DNA of 64,000 nucleotides from Anaerosolibacter carboniphilus (GTDB lineage: Bacteria > Bacillota > Clostridia > Peptostreptococcales > Thermotaleaceae). This document shows positions 45,314 to 54,069 of the stretch, piece by piece; positions within the stretch are counted from its first letter, which is position 1, and each line of letters begins with the position of its first letter. Where the stretch lies: NCBI RefSeq assembly GCF_014205875.1, contig NZ_JACHEN010000018.1:45707-109706 (forward strand), given 5' to 3'. Position numbers and translations under genes: made by a program. The notes under the pieces were generated by a model. It ran no database searches. It was not told the DNA's origin and saw nothing but the letters and a program-made list of their open reading frames with translations.

Positions 45314-47725
45314 ATGAGACATACACCTAATTTAGAAAAAATACTGGTTTTTGATGGTGCTATGGGAACCATGCTTTTGGAGCAAGGGCTAAAACCTGAA
45401 ACCTGTCCTGACTATTTGAATATTCTGGAACCTCAGCAGGTGGAAGAAATCCATTTGGCTTATCTAAAAGCAGGAGCAGATGTGATTACCACCAATACTT
45501 TTGGAGGAAATCGATGGAAGTTGGCTGAGTATGGGCTAGAAGATAAGGTAAAAGAGATCAATCGAGAAGGGGTAAAAATTGCCAGAAGAGCAGCGGAAGC
45601 ATTTAATGGTTACGTAGTCGCATCGGTAGGGCCAACGGGGCAATTCATCAAGCCCATAGGGAAGAAAACCTTTCAGGAAATCTATGAAGTGTTTAGAGAG
45701 CAAATAGGAGCTCTGGCAGAAGAAGAGCCTGATTTTATTTTATTGGAAACCTTCCATGATCTAGGAGAAATCCGATGTGCCCTATTAGCGGCTCGTGATG
45801 TATGTTCTACTCCTGTAATCTGTAGTCTTACCTACGAAGGAAGACGTACGCTGACAGGCGTAAGTCCTGGCAGTGCTGCAGTCGTATTAGAGGCCTTAGG
45901 TGCCTGGGCTGTTGGTGCCAACTGCTCGGGGGGGCCTGAGGAGCTTTTCCATGTAATAAAGGAGATTTCACAAAATACAAGTCTACCTGTGCTGGTACAG
46001 CCTAATGCAGGATTACCGGAATTTAATCAGGGAGCAGTCACCTATCCATTAGGGCCACAAGGATTCGTTTGTGCATTGGAACCCTACTTTGATCTTGGAA
46101 TCCAGCTTGTGGGTTCCTGCTGTGGAAGTACACCAGGACATACTGGAGAGATCAAAAAAAGAGTAAATGGGGTGTCACTTCCAATGCCCAAGGATGTAAG
46201 GAAAAGTGCTTTGGCAAGTCGGGAAAAGGTTGTTTATTTGGGAAAGGATGAGCTGCCCAGAGTGATAGGGGAGCGCATCAACCCCACAGCACGGAAAATC
46301 TTAGGAGAAAGTCTTAAGCAGGAGCAATATGGTATCATTCAACATGAAGCAGAAGTTCAAGTGGAAGCAGGAGCCCATCTACTGGATATCAATGTGGGGG
46401 TGCACGGAATCGATCAACGAGAAACCATGGCTAAATTAATACATTTGCTTCAACAGAAAATTGATGTTCCACTGGTGATTGACAGCACAGACCCCAACGT
46501 GATTAAAAATGCTTTAGAAGCTTACCATGGAAAAGCATTGGTGAATTCCATCAATGGAGAGGAACGATGCTTGGAACTGATTTTACCTGTCATTAAGCGA
46601 TATGGAGCAGGGGTTGTGGCACTAACTTTAGATGAACATGGGATACCAGTGAAGGCAGAGGACAGATATGTCATTGCTGAAAAAATAGTGAAGGCCTGTG
46701 ACGCGTACGGTATTTCTAGAAATGATATTTATGTAGATTGTCTGGTACTGACGGTAGGTACCGATGAGAAAGCGCCTATAGAGACGCTAAGAGCTTTAAA
46801 GATGGTAAAGGAAAAACTGCATGTGAACACAATTTTAGGCGTAAGCAATGTATCCCATGGTTTGCCAGAGAGGAGCAAGATCAATGCCACATTTCTTGCC
46901 ATGGCCATAGCCAATGGACTTGACTTAGCGATCATTAACCCTCTAGATAAAGCCATGATGGACAGTTGGCAGGCTGCATCCCTTTTGGCAGGGAGGGATA
47001 CAAAGGCAACAAATTATATTCAGCTGAATCATGGGAATAAGCAAGGGATAAAGGGAGACCATCAGGCGACACAGGAGAAGTATTTTGAAAAATCGACTCT
47101 TGAAGGAGTTAGAAACTTGATTGTCAAAGGATCAATGGATGTACTACGTGTTGTAGATGATCTGCTGTTACATGAAACGAAGGCCTTTGAAATCATCAAC
47201 GATGGGTTAATTCCTGGGTTGAAAGTGGTGGGAGATAAGTTCAAAAGTGGAGAATTTTACTTACCTCAGCTGATGTTGAGTGCAGAGGTAGCTGAAAAGG
47301 TATTTGTCCATTTAGAAAAGTCTTTGGGGAACGATGGCTATATGGAACGAAAAGGAACTGTGATTATTGGTACAGTAAAGGGAGATGTCCATGATATAGG
47401 AAAAAATGTAGTGGCGGTGATCTTAAAGAATCATGGCTATCATGTGGTGGATTTAGGAAAGAATGTTTCGCCTGAAGCATTCATCCAGGCGGCAAAAGGG
47501 GAAAAAGCAGATTTTATAGGGTTAAGTGCACTGATGACAACCACCATGACTGAAATACCAAAGACTATTGCTTGTATTAAGGCTGCGTTACCCAATGTAA
47601 AAATAATCGTTGGCGGTGCCGTGGTAACAGATCAATTTGCCCAAGAATCTGGTGCTGATGGGTATAGTGAAGATGCTGTAGGTGCAGTAAGGGTTATAGA
47701 AGATTTAAAGACAAGGGGGAAATAA
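45314..47725 (+). CDS. metH: Cobalamin-dependent methionine synthase, without activation domain
   Basis: 803 residues in order: homocysteine-binding barrel (about 1-290; zinc ligands in GANCSGG and GSCCGSTPGH), folate-binding pterin domain (about 320-580; GERINPTARK, DINVG, DST), cobalamin cap (about 590-680) and B12 Rossmann domain with lower ligand His in GDVHDIGKN. It lacks the reactivation domain of the 1,200-residue E. coli enzyme; a separate gene two ORFs later supplies it. Start ATG 45314 after GGGAG, behind the SAM-I switch. Confidence 0.95.
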   Translation: MRHTPNLEKILVFDGAMGTMLLEQGLKPETCPDYLNILEPQQVEEIHLAYLKAGADVITTNTFGGNRWKLAEYGLEDKVKEINREGVKIARRAAEAFNGYVVASVGPTGQFIKPIGKKTFQEIYEVFREQIGALAEEEPDFILLETFHDLGEIRCALLAARDVCSTPVICSLTYEGRRTLTGVSPGSAAVVLEALGAWAVGANCSGGPEELFHVIKEISQNTSLPVLVQPNAGLPEFNQGAVTYPLGPQGFVCALEPYFDLGIQLVGSCCGSTPGHTGEIKKRVNGVSLPMPKDVRKSALASREKVVYLGKDELPRVIGERINPTARKILGESLKQEQYGIIQHEAEVQVEAGAHLLDINVGVHGIDQRETMAKLIHLLQQKIDVPLVIDSTDPNVIKNALEAYHGKALVNSINGEERCLELILPVIKRYGAGVVALTLDEHGIPVKAEDRYVIAEKIVKACDAYGISRNDIYVDCLVLTVGTDEKAPIETLRALKMVKEKLHVNTILGVSNVSHGLPERSKINATFLAMAIANGLDLAIINPLDKAMMDSWQAASLLAGRDTKATNYIQLNHGNKQGIKGDHQATQEKYFEKSTLEGVRNLIVKGSMDVLRVVDDLLLHETKAFEIINDGLIPGLKVVGDKFKSGEFYLPQLMLSAEVAEKVFVHLEKSLGNDGYMERKGTVIIGTVKGDVHDIGKNVVAVILKNHGYHVVDLGKNVSPEAFIQAAKGEKADFIGLSALMTTTMTEIPKTIACIKAALPNVKIIVGGAVVTDQFAQESGADGYSEDAVGAVRVIEDLKTRGK

Positions 47726-47726
47726 T

Positions 47727-48620
47727 ATGACACATTCATTAAAGACAAAGCTAATGAAAAAGCAGTTTGTTGTTACCGTAGAAATGGAACCACCCAGAGG
47801 GGCTGATCCATGGGGCGTATATGAAAAAATAAAACCCTTGTCAGCGTTGGTAGATGCCGTAAATATTGCCGATAGTCCAATGGCAAAAATGAGAATGAGT
47901 CCTATCGCTTTGGCCTATCTGGTTCAAAAAGAATTGAATCTGGAAACAATATTCCATCTAACCTGCAGAGACAGGAATCAATTGGGGTTACAATCGGAGC
48001 TCCTTGGTGCCCATGCCTTAGGGGTCAAGAATATCCTAACCTTGACGGGTGACAAGCCAGAACAGGGAGACCATCCTGATGCCACGGGCGTATTTGATGT
48101 AGATGCCATTGGTCTAGGGAGAATTGCCAGTAACCTGAACAATGGGCAAGACATGCTGGGAAACCCCATAGAGGGGAAAACAGATTTTTTTATAGGTGCG
48201 GTGGTAAATCCAACCAGTGAGGATCTGCAGGCAGAACTGGAGAAACTGCATCGAAAGATTGATTCAGGCGTAGGATTCTTTCAGACGCAGCCTATTTTTG
48301 ACATGGTTCAGTTGGAGGGATTTTTAAAAATAGCAGATCAGATCAATGTACCCATTATCTATGGTTTAATGCCTTTAAAAAGTGCAAAGCTGGCAAAATA
48401 CTTAAATAGACAGGTGCCCGGGGTTCATGTGCCGGATCGTCTCATCGATAGATTAGAGACAAAAGGTCGTGAAGCAGGTCAAGAGATTGCTGAGGAACTG
48501 TTCCTGGAAATGAAAAAAAGTCTGTCGGGCGTGCATATTTTTCCCATGGGTGATATTCAGCTGGTTGAAACCCTACTAAAGGAGAATTACGAAAATGTGG
48601 GATGTAAAAAAGCTATATAG
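47727..48620 (+). CDS. metF: Methylenetetrahydrofolate reductase
   Basis: 297 residues, TIM-barrel MetF type: VTVEMEPPRGAD, HLTCRDRN, NILTLTGDKP and FFQTQPIFD. It provides the methyl-THF used by MetH. It starts one base after the metH stop and its end overlaps the next gene by 26 bases, so the three genes are coupled. It could be part of a Wood-Ljungdahl branch, but no such gene is near. Confidence 0.93.
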   Translation: MTHSLKTKLMKKQFVVTVEMEPPRGADPWGVYEKIKPLSALVDAVNIADSPMAKMRMSPIALAYLVQKELNLETIFHLTCRDRNQLGLQSELLGAHALGVKNILTLTGDKPEQGDHPDATGVFDVDAIGLGRIASNLNNGQDMLGNPIEGKTDFFIGAVVNPTSEDLQAELEKLHRKIDSGVGFFQTQPIFDMVQLEGFLKIADQINVPIIYGLMPLKSAKLAKYLNRQVPGVHVPDRLIDRLETKGREAGQEIAEELFLEMKKSLSGVHIFPMGDIQLVETLLKENYENVGCKKAI

Positions 48621-49287
48621 CTTTAATATAGACGATGAATTGGAAAGGATACCTTCCACTGTGCCTGAGCTCGCGGGAACAGAAGAACAGGTTCGAAGCT
48701 TGAAAGGTCTCATTCATCCCAAGATTTATTGGATGGATATGGAGATACGGCAGAAAGATGAGGGTTGCATTTCAGTGGGGGATTTAAAGAAGAACCTTTT
48801 TATCATTGAAAGCAGCTATGTGGCAAAAGGGCTATATGACTGCCAAAAGGCAACGTTGATTGCTGCCACCATAGGTGCAGAGATTTCTCTGGACAGTAAT
48901 GTGAATTATAACAGAGGGCAGTTTTGGGAGGGAATCATAGCGGATCGCTTTGGCTCTTATGCTATGGAGACCCTCATCGAAAAGTTCCATAAATATCTCA
49001 CAGGAAGTTATATAAGCAAGGGTCTTTATCCTACATTGAGGTTTAGTCCAGGCTATGGTGATTGGCAGCTACAGGATCAAAAAAAGATATTAGACCTTTT
49101 AGATACAGAACCGGATATTACGGTAAATTCTTTCAGCATTTTGGAGCCGACAAAGTCTATCACTGCCTTGGTAGGATGGTCAAGGACGCCCCAGGCACCC
49201 GTTTATCCCATGGGGGCAAAATCAAAAGGGTTATGTGATGGAAAAACAAATTGCCAGGCATGCAAGACGTGGGCATGTAAAAGCTAA
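48595..49287 (+). CDS. Free-standing MetH reactivation-domain protein
   Basis: 230 residues matching the vitamin-B12-dependent methionine synthase activation domain, with the SAM-binding RFSPGYGDW motif. The C terminus has a four-Cys cluster (LCDGKTNCQACKTWACKS), absent from E. coli MetH, that may bind Fe-S and deliver the reducing electron. Overlaps metF by 26 bases. It should reactivate oxidised cob(II)alamin in MetH by reductive methylation. Confidence 0.88.
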   Translation: MWDVKKLYSFNIDDELERIPSTVPELAGTEEQVRSLKGLIHPKIYWMDMEIRQKDEGCISVGDLKKNLFIIESSYVAKGLYDCQKATLIAATIGAEISLDSNVNYNRGQFWEGIIADRFGSYAMETLIEKFHKYLTGSYISKGLYPTLRFSPGYGDWQLQDQKKILDLLDTEPDITVNSFSILEPTKSITALVGWSRTPQAPVYPMGAKSKGLCDGKTNCQACKTWACKS

Positions 49288-49304
49288 TCATTCTATTTGT
49301 TCAT

Positions 49305-49352
49305 AAGGAAAGCAGAATGGAGTAAAAATCCAAACTGCTTTCCTTTATTTTG
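49305..49352 (+). terminator. Terminator of the metH operon
   Basis: 11-bp stem AAGGAAAGCAG / CTGCTTTCCTT with a 19-base loop, followed by TTATTTTGG. Confidence 0.75.
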
Positions 49353-49429
49353 GGGTTTAAAATCCTTTCAAATCGCTAATACTGATAGAGGTAATTATAG
49401 ACGAAGACAAAAACAAGGAGAGAGGTAGT

Positions 49430-50443
49430 ATGACAGTGCGTGTAGGTATACCTAGGGGATTATTGTATTATTACTATGGACCCCTTTGGACAGAATTTTT
49501 TGAATCCCTTGGTGCAGAAGTTGTGATTTCAGCAGAAACCAATAAAAAAATAGTAGAAATGGGTGTGAAGAGCACAGTAGACGAAGCCTGTCTGCCTGTG
49601 AAGATATACCATGGGCATGTGAAGGATTTAATGGATCAAAAGGTGGATTATATATTCCTGCCTAGATTGATGAGCGTCTATAAAAATGAATATATATGTC
49701 CTAAATTTTGTGGTCTGCCTGAAATGGTCAATCATTCTATTCGAAATCTGCCCACGATGATTCAGCCTACAATCGATTTTAGAAAATCAAAGAAGGATTT
49801 ACCAAAGATCGTGGAAGCGGTAGGCGCCTATTTTACTGATGATAGAAGAAAAATAGAGTGGGCATTTACGAAAGCTTTGGAGAACTATAGACAATATAAA
49901 ACAGCATTACGGCAAGGAATATTGCCCACGGAGGCATTGGAAAAGAAAGATGAGAAAAATTTTGAGCTTCTAAAAAGCAGTGATAAGGTAGCTTTATTAG
50001 GTCATCCCTATAACCTTTACGATGCTTTTGTTAGTATGAATCTCGTGGAAAAATTACGAGGGCATGGATTGCAGGTGTTAACTCCAGAAAGTATGGATGT
50101 AAAGGTCATGAATGAAAAGGCTGCCCTGATGGATAAAAAAATGTTTTGGAGCTTTGGACGTAAGATTCTGGGGACTGCTTTTTATGCCATGGAACAACAG
50201 GATATTCAGGGAATTATTTATTTATCATCCTTTGGGTGTGGATTGGACTCTGTCCTTGCAGATATCGTTGAGCGAAGGGTGAGAAGAAATTCGGATAAGC
50301 CTTTCACCCTATTGACCCTTGATGAGCATACAGGTGAGGCTGGTATGGATACTAGAATAGAAGCTTTTGTAGACATGATCAAATGGAGGAGAAATCATGA
50401 AAATAACTTTTCCGCATATGGGCAACACTTACATAGCTATTAA
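49430..50443 (+). CDS. 2-hydroxyacyl-CoA dehydratase-related protein (DUF2229 type)
   Basis: 337 residues from ATG 49430 (GGAGAGAGG). N terminus RVGIPRGLLYYYYGPLW is the DUF2229 hallmark. Cysteines in VDEACLPVK, YICPKFCGLP and SSFGCGLDS are spaced like Fe-S ligands of the dehydratase/activase superfamily. No HgdC/BadF ATPase activator is encoded next to it. Its 3' end overlaps the next gene by 47 bases. The reaction is unknown. Confidence 0.8.
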   Translation: MTVRVGIPRGLLYYYYGPLWTEFFESLGAEVVISAETNKKIVEMGVKSTVDEACLPVKIYHGHVKDLMDQKVDYIFLPRLMSVYKNEYICPKFCGLPEMVNHSIRNLPTMIQPTIDFRKSKKDLPKIVEAVGAYFTDDRRKIEWAFTKALENYRQYKTALRQGILPTEALEKKDEKNFELLKSSDKVALLGHPYNLYDAFVSMNLVEKLRGHGLQVLTPESMDVKVMNEKAALMDKKMFWSFGRKILGTAFYAMEQQDIQGIIYLSSFGCGLDSVLADIVERRVRRNSDKPFTLLTLDEHTGEAGMDTRIEAFVDMIKWRRNHENNFSAYGQHLHSY

Positions 50444-51497
50444 AGCAATGTTCGATGATTTAGGGGTGGAATCGGTGGTTCCGCCCAAGTGTAGCAAAAA
50501 AACTTTGGAGCTCGGCACAAAGCATGCGCCAGAATTGATTTGTTTACCCTTAAAGATCAACCTGGGTAACTATATAGAAAGTATTGAAAAGGGAGCCGAT
50601 ACCATTGTAATCACGGGGAGCTGCGGCCCTTGCAGATTTGGATATTATTCAGAAGTACAGAAGGAGATACTGAAAGACTTAGGGTATGATGTGGAGATTG
50701 TGGTATTAGAGGTGCCTGATGGAGATATTCTTGAATTCTATCGGAGGGTGGGCAAGATCGCCAATACAAAAAATCCTATCAAAATAGTTAAAAGCCTAAA
50801 GGGTGCCATGAAGGTGATAACAAAGCTAAATGAGTTTGAAGAGGAAGTATTAAAGTACAGACCCTACGAGATGCAAAAAGGGGATGTAGATCAGCTCTAT
50901 CATAGTCTGCTTGCAAAGTTAGAGAAAAGTACAGGTTCTAGGGAAATGATTGAGCATATTGATTGGGCGGCCCAGCGGTTCCATGAAATTCCTATGGATC
51001 GAGATAGAGAGGTATTAAAGGTAGGGATTGTTGGAGAAATCTATACAGTGATTGACGACTTCTCAAATTTGGATATCGGGAAAAAATTGAACGATATGGG
51101 GGTAGAGATTCACAAATCCCATACAGCAGGAGAATGGATTACAAATGTTGTGTACTATCGGAGTATCGGTACAAGTGGTGAAAAGCATATTTGGAATGCT
51201 GCGGAGCCCTATATGAAAGTAGGTATTGGAGGTCATGGAAGAGAGACCATTGGGAATACCGTACGCTATGCAGAGCAAGGCTATGATGGTGTCATCCAGA
51301 TCATGCCCTTCACTTGTATGCCAGAGATTGTCGCTATGAGCACTTTGCCCCGAGTACAAGAGGATCGGGATATTCCTGTTTTATCTTTGATTATTGATGA
51401 GATGACAGGAGAGGCAGGTTATCTGACCAGATTGGAAGCCTATATCGATTTGCTAAGAAATCGGAGGCAAAAGAATAAACAAGCTATGGGATTGTGA
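50397..51497 (+). CDS. 2-hydroxyacyl-CoA dehydratase-related protein, second subunit
   Basis: 366 residues. KITFPHMGNTYIAIKAMFDD at the start, ELICLPLKINLGNYIE and VITGSCGPCRFGYYSE in the first third, and MPFTCMPEIVAMS near the end: four cysteines in DUF2229/HgdB-like contexts. It is a paralogue and probable partner of the upstream protein. Overlap of 47 bases suggests coupled translation and a hetero-complex. Confidence 0.8.
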   Translation: MKITFPHMGNTYIAIKAMFDDLGVESVVPPKCSKKTLELGTKHAPELICLPLKINLGNYIESIEKGADTIVITGSCGPCRFGYYSEVQKEILKDLGYDVEIVVLEVPDGDILEFYRRVGKIANTKNPIKIVKSLKGAMKVITKLNEFEEEVLKYRPYEMQKGDVDQLYHSLLAKLEKSTGSREMIEHIDWAAQRFHEIPMDRDREVLKVGIVGEIYTVIDDFSNLDIGKKLNDMGVEIHKSHTAGEWITNVVYYRSIGTSGEKHIWNAAEPYMKVGIGGHGRETIGNTVRYAEQGYDGVIQIMPFTCMPEIVAMSTLPRVQEDRDIPVLSLIIDEMTGEAGYLTRLEAYIDLLRNRRQKNKQAMGL

Positions 51498-51512
51498 TCC
51501 CATAGCTTGTTT
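51477..51512. terminator. Bidirectional terminator between convergent genes
   Basis: Perfect 16-bp stem (51477-51492 and 51497-51512) with a TGTG loop; its left arm is the end of the upstream gene. Confidence 0.9.
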
Positions 51513-52025
51513 CTATTTTACTAACTTTTTCGTAACTTTATATAGGGCAAAAGTTAGCATGGTATTTGGAACAATTAAGACAGCTCGGGCAACGATTCTA
51601 GGAGGTAATAGCACCATAAAGGCTTTCCCGTTCATCATCGTGAGCCATAGGGTATTTAAGCCTAAAGAAGTAATAATATCTGTTACGAGGATGACCAAGA
51701 ACAAATGAATAAATTTGATATCCTTCTTGCTCATCAAGCGAATTATGATCGGTGGAATTGCACCTACCAATGCGGCTGTCAGCGTAAAACCAGGGAAGAA
51801 GCCGTAAGGGGATAGAAATACCGCACCGATTACATCTGCTACGATACCCGTCAAAGCACCGGCAATAGGACCAAATAATAATCCTGCCAGCATGATGGGA
51901 ATATCGCCAAAGCTTATACGGATACCTAAAATACCTGCCACAGGAAGCATAAAAGACAAAAATCTAGTTAATACAATGCTTAGGGCAGCCAATAGGGAGA
52001 TGACAATGAGGTTCCTTGTCTTCAT
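51513..52025 (-). CDS. folT: Folate-family ECF transporter S component
   Basis: 170 residues from ATG 52025, which has AAAGGAGG ahead; the upstream in-frame ATG at 52067 lies inside the regulatory leader. Six membrane helices, GIRISFGDIPIMLAGLLFGP and GFFPGFTLTAALVGAIPP. The S component binds substrate and needs an ECF module (EcfAAT), not in this window. A THF riboswitch in the leader identifies the substrate as folate. Confidence 0.93.
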   Translation of the reverse strand: MKTRNLIVISLLAALSIVLTRFLSFMLPVAGILGIRISFGDIPIMLAGLLFGPIAGALTGIVADVIGAVFLSPYGFFPGFTLTAALVGAIPPIIIRLMSKKDIKFIHLFLVILVTDIITSLGLNTLWLTMMNGKAFMVLLPPRIVARAVLIVPNTMLTFALYKVTKKLVK

Positions 52026-52037
52026 ACAAAAAACACC

Positions 52038-52083
52038 TCCTTTCTCTTTAGTTTGACGTAAAGCCACACTAAAGGGAAAGGAG
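52038..52083 (-). promoter_or_regulatory. SD-sequestering hairpin of folT
   Basis: On the minus strand CTCCTTTC-CTTTAGT pairs with ACTAAAG-GAAAGGAG, whose end is the Shine-Dalgarno of folT. The platform below the THF aptamer is therefore probably translational. Confidence 0.8.
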
Positions 52084-52113
52084 ATGTAGATAAAATAAGT
52101 CAGTCCTCTCTAA

Positions 52114-52214
52114 TGCAGCAGCGGACGCGGAACCATATCGCGAATAGAAAACATTCTTCGTTTAAGGGCAACTTCCCATCCCTTAACACTTGACGCATGG
52201 TTCTTACTCTGCTA
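52114..52214 (-). promoter_or_regulatory. Tetrahydrofolate (THF) riboswitch upstream of folT
   Basis: On the minus strand: AGCAGAGTAAGAACCATGCG, AAGTGTTAAGGGATGGGAAG, TTGCCC, ACGAAGAAT and GGTTCCGCGTCCGCTGCTGC, which is the order of the THF-riboswitch conserved blocks. P1 pairs AGCAG with CTGCT. Confidence 0.9.
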
Positions 52215-52269
52215 TTCATAATCATACATGGAAAACGATAGGCTGTAAAGAGTCAGTTGAAAAAATTAC

Positions 52270-52899
52270 CTATAAAACAGGCTTATGATATATTAAATCC
52301 GTATAGAGGGTATCGTTGTAATCTTCATAGCGCATACCTGCCAAGGTATATTTCTGTTTTTCACGGAAGGCAAGGGATGCAAAATTCGGTGTTGGACTAA
52401 TGATGGTTTCTGCGAAAATATCTTCGATGCCTTCTTGCTTTAAATCTTTTATCAATTGTTTGTAAAGGAAGCTGCCAATGCCTTTGCCAGTTAGATTGGA
52501 TAAGATAGCAGTTTTATCTACCACAATAAAATTATTGGTCTTATTCATATCAAAATCTGGGCGCCAGTGGATATCCTCAATCCAAAGGGGATTGTGCTTT
52601 AACCACTGCTCTTTGGTGTATGCCATGAGGAAACCTAGGATACCATGGCCTTCGGCCACATAAAAATGATCCAGCTCCAGGATTCGCTCTTGGAAAAATT
52701 TCTGATAATACTTAGGTTTTGATGAATAATCATCTACTAGAAAACCGGAATAGGACTCTTTTGTTCTTGTGCCTACAGAACAGGCTACCCGATAAATGGA
52801 TGACACATCCTTTGCAGTTGCTTTACGAATTTGAAGGGTATCGATACTGGGAATCGCAGCACTTAATTTGGTTTCTTGATAAAAATTGATTAAATCCAT
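52270..52899 (-). CDS. GNAT-family N-acetyltransferase
   Basis: 209 residues. The acetyl-CoA loop is NLTGKGIGSFLYKQL (about 140-155); the N-terminal IRKATAKDVSSIYRVA and mid-strand DKTAIL fit GNAT. The substrate is unknown. Its ribosome site AAGGAGG lies nine bases before ATG. The leader upstream carries tandem c-di-AMP riboswitches, so a role in cell wall or osmotic balance is possible (inference). Confidence 0.85.
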   Translation of the reverse strand: MDLINFYQETKLSAAIPSIDTLQIRKATAKDVSSIYRVACSVGTRTKESYSGFLVDDYSSKPKYYQKFFQERILELDHFYVAEGHGILGFLMAYTKEQWLKHNPLWIEDIHWRPDFDMNKTNNFIVVDKTAILSNLTGKGIGSFLYKQLIKDLKQEGIEDIFAETIISPTPNFASLAFREKQKYTLAGMRYEDYNDTLYTDLIYHKPVL

Positions 52900-52983
52900 A
52901 AATCATCATCCTCCTTAAAATTGATTTTTCACCACAAGGAAAATGAGCATATGGAAAGCCATAACTGCATCTTCCTCTTTCGA

Positions 52984-53095
52984 CGCTTACGAGGTTAGCT
53001 GACGGATTCGGATCGAAAGAAGATGACCCTACTCTCATAAAAGAGATTCACCCCAAATAGATGGTTCCCCCGCTTCTTATAATAAGAATTCAGCG
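52984..53095 (-). promoter_or_regulatory. Cyclic di-AMP (ydaO/yuaA) riboswitch, promoter-distal copy
   Basis: On the minus strand: GCGGGGGAACCATC, TTTGGGGTGAATC, GTAGGG, CTTTCGATCCGAATCCGTC and AGCTAACCTCGTAAGCG, the conserved blocks of the ydaO class. CGCT/AGCG close the structure. Confidence 0.93.
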
Positions 53096-53169
53096 TATTT
53101 ACATGATAAACAAAATGGAGCTGAAAAAAGACTAAAAATGTAAAAAATGTTAAATGAAGGAAAAAAAGA

Positions 53170-53200
53170 GAAAAGAAAAAACCATGGAGATTTGCCATAG
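53170..53200 (-). terminator. Terminator-like hairpin below the first c-di-AMP riboswitch
   Basis: On the minus strand CTATGG-CAAATCT-CCATGG followed by TTTTTTC. Confidence 0.6.
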
Positions 53201-53280
53201 TTTGCATGCCATGTGAATAAGAATAGAACACTAGACGTGCTAGCATACTTCATTATCACGTGATCAATCTCCTCTTTCAA

Positions 53281-53393
53281 CGCTTACGAGGTTAGCTGAC
53301 GGATTCGGATCGAAAGAAGATGACCCTACTCTTATAAAAGAGATTCACCCCAAAAGAATGGTTCCCCCGCTTCTTGTACTTAAGAACTCAGCG
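53281..53393 (-). promoter_or_regulatory. Cyclic di-AMP (ydaO/yuaA) riboswitch, promoter-proximal copy
   Basis: Nearly identical to the copy at 52984-53095: GCGGGGGAACCATT, TTTGGGGTGAATC, GTAGGG and CCGTCAGCTAACCTCGTAAG. About 185 bases separate the two copies. Confidence 0.93.
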
Positions 53394-53615
53394 CTCCAAA
53401 TTGATTATGTAATTGTGGATAACGTATTTGCAATAAATTATATCATATGATTATAAAAATGTAAATATATAGAAAACGTTTACTAATAAAAATTTTTCCT
53501 ATTTTCTGGGAAAATTGCAAAGCAGTCTATTCATTTAGGATATTCTTACCCTGCCTATTCTAATATATTCATGTAGATGCAAGAAAGTGACAAATCATTG
53601 AGAAATAAGGATTGA

Positions 53616-53653
53616 ATATAAACTATAGAGAGCGCTTCCTCTATAGTTTATAT
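53616..53653 (-). terminator. Terminator of the pyrBI operon
   Basis: Perfect 15-bp stem (53616-53630 and 53639-53653), 8-base loop, overlapping the last codons of pyrI. Confidence 0.8.
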
Positions 53654-54069
53654 CTTGTGATTTCTTCACAGTAGCTACACTTATATTCCATAGATGTCTC
53701 TGATACCAGTTGAAAAGTGGGCTTTACATAGTCATCAAAATTGGTAATACATCTTGGGTTATGGCAAGAGAAAAGCCCTTTAATCTTTTCGGGGAGGCCA
53801 ACTTTTTTCTTAGAGACGATTTTACTGTTTTCAATGACATTGACGGTAATGTTTTGGTCAATGAGACCCAGAAAATCTAGATCGATATCAATGCTATTTT
53901 CGATTTTGATGATGTCTTTTCTTTTCATATTTTTACTGGATACATTCATCAGTAAAACCACAGGATAATCCACCTGATCCAGCATAAGCTTGTTGAATAT
54001 TTTTAGTCCATTACCAGAAGAAATATGATCCAAAACGATCCCTTTTTTAATGCTAGCCACCTCTAACAT
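53641..54069 (-). CDS. pyrI: Aspartate carbamoyltransferase regulatory subunit
   Basis: 142 residues. The N-terminal allosteric domain has [15 protein letters not shown]; the C-terminal zinc domain has CHNPRC and CSYC, giving the four zinc ligands. It binds nucleotides and tunes PyrB. Overlaps pyrB by 7 bases, start ATG 54069. Confidence 0.95.
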   Translation of the reverse strand: MLEVASIKKGIVLDHISSGNGLKIFNKLMLDQVDYPVVLLMNVSSKNMKRKDIIKIENSIDIDLDFLGLIDQNITVNVIENSKIVSKKKVGLPEKIKGLFSCHNPRCITNFDDYVKPTFQLVSETSMEYKCSYCEEITRYKL

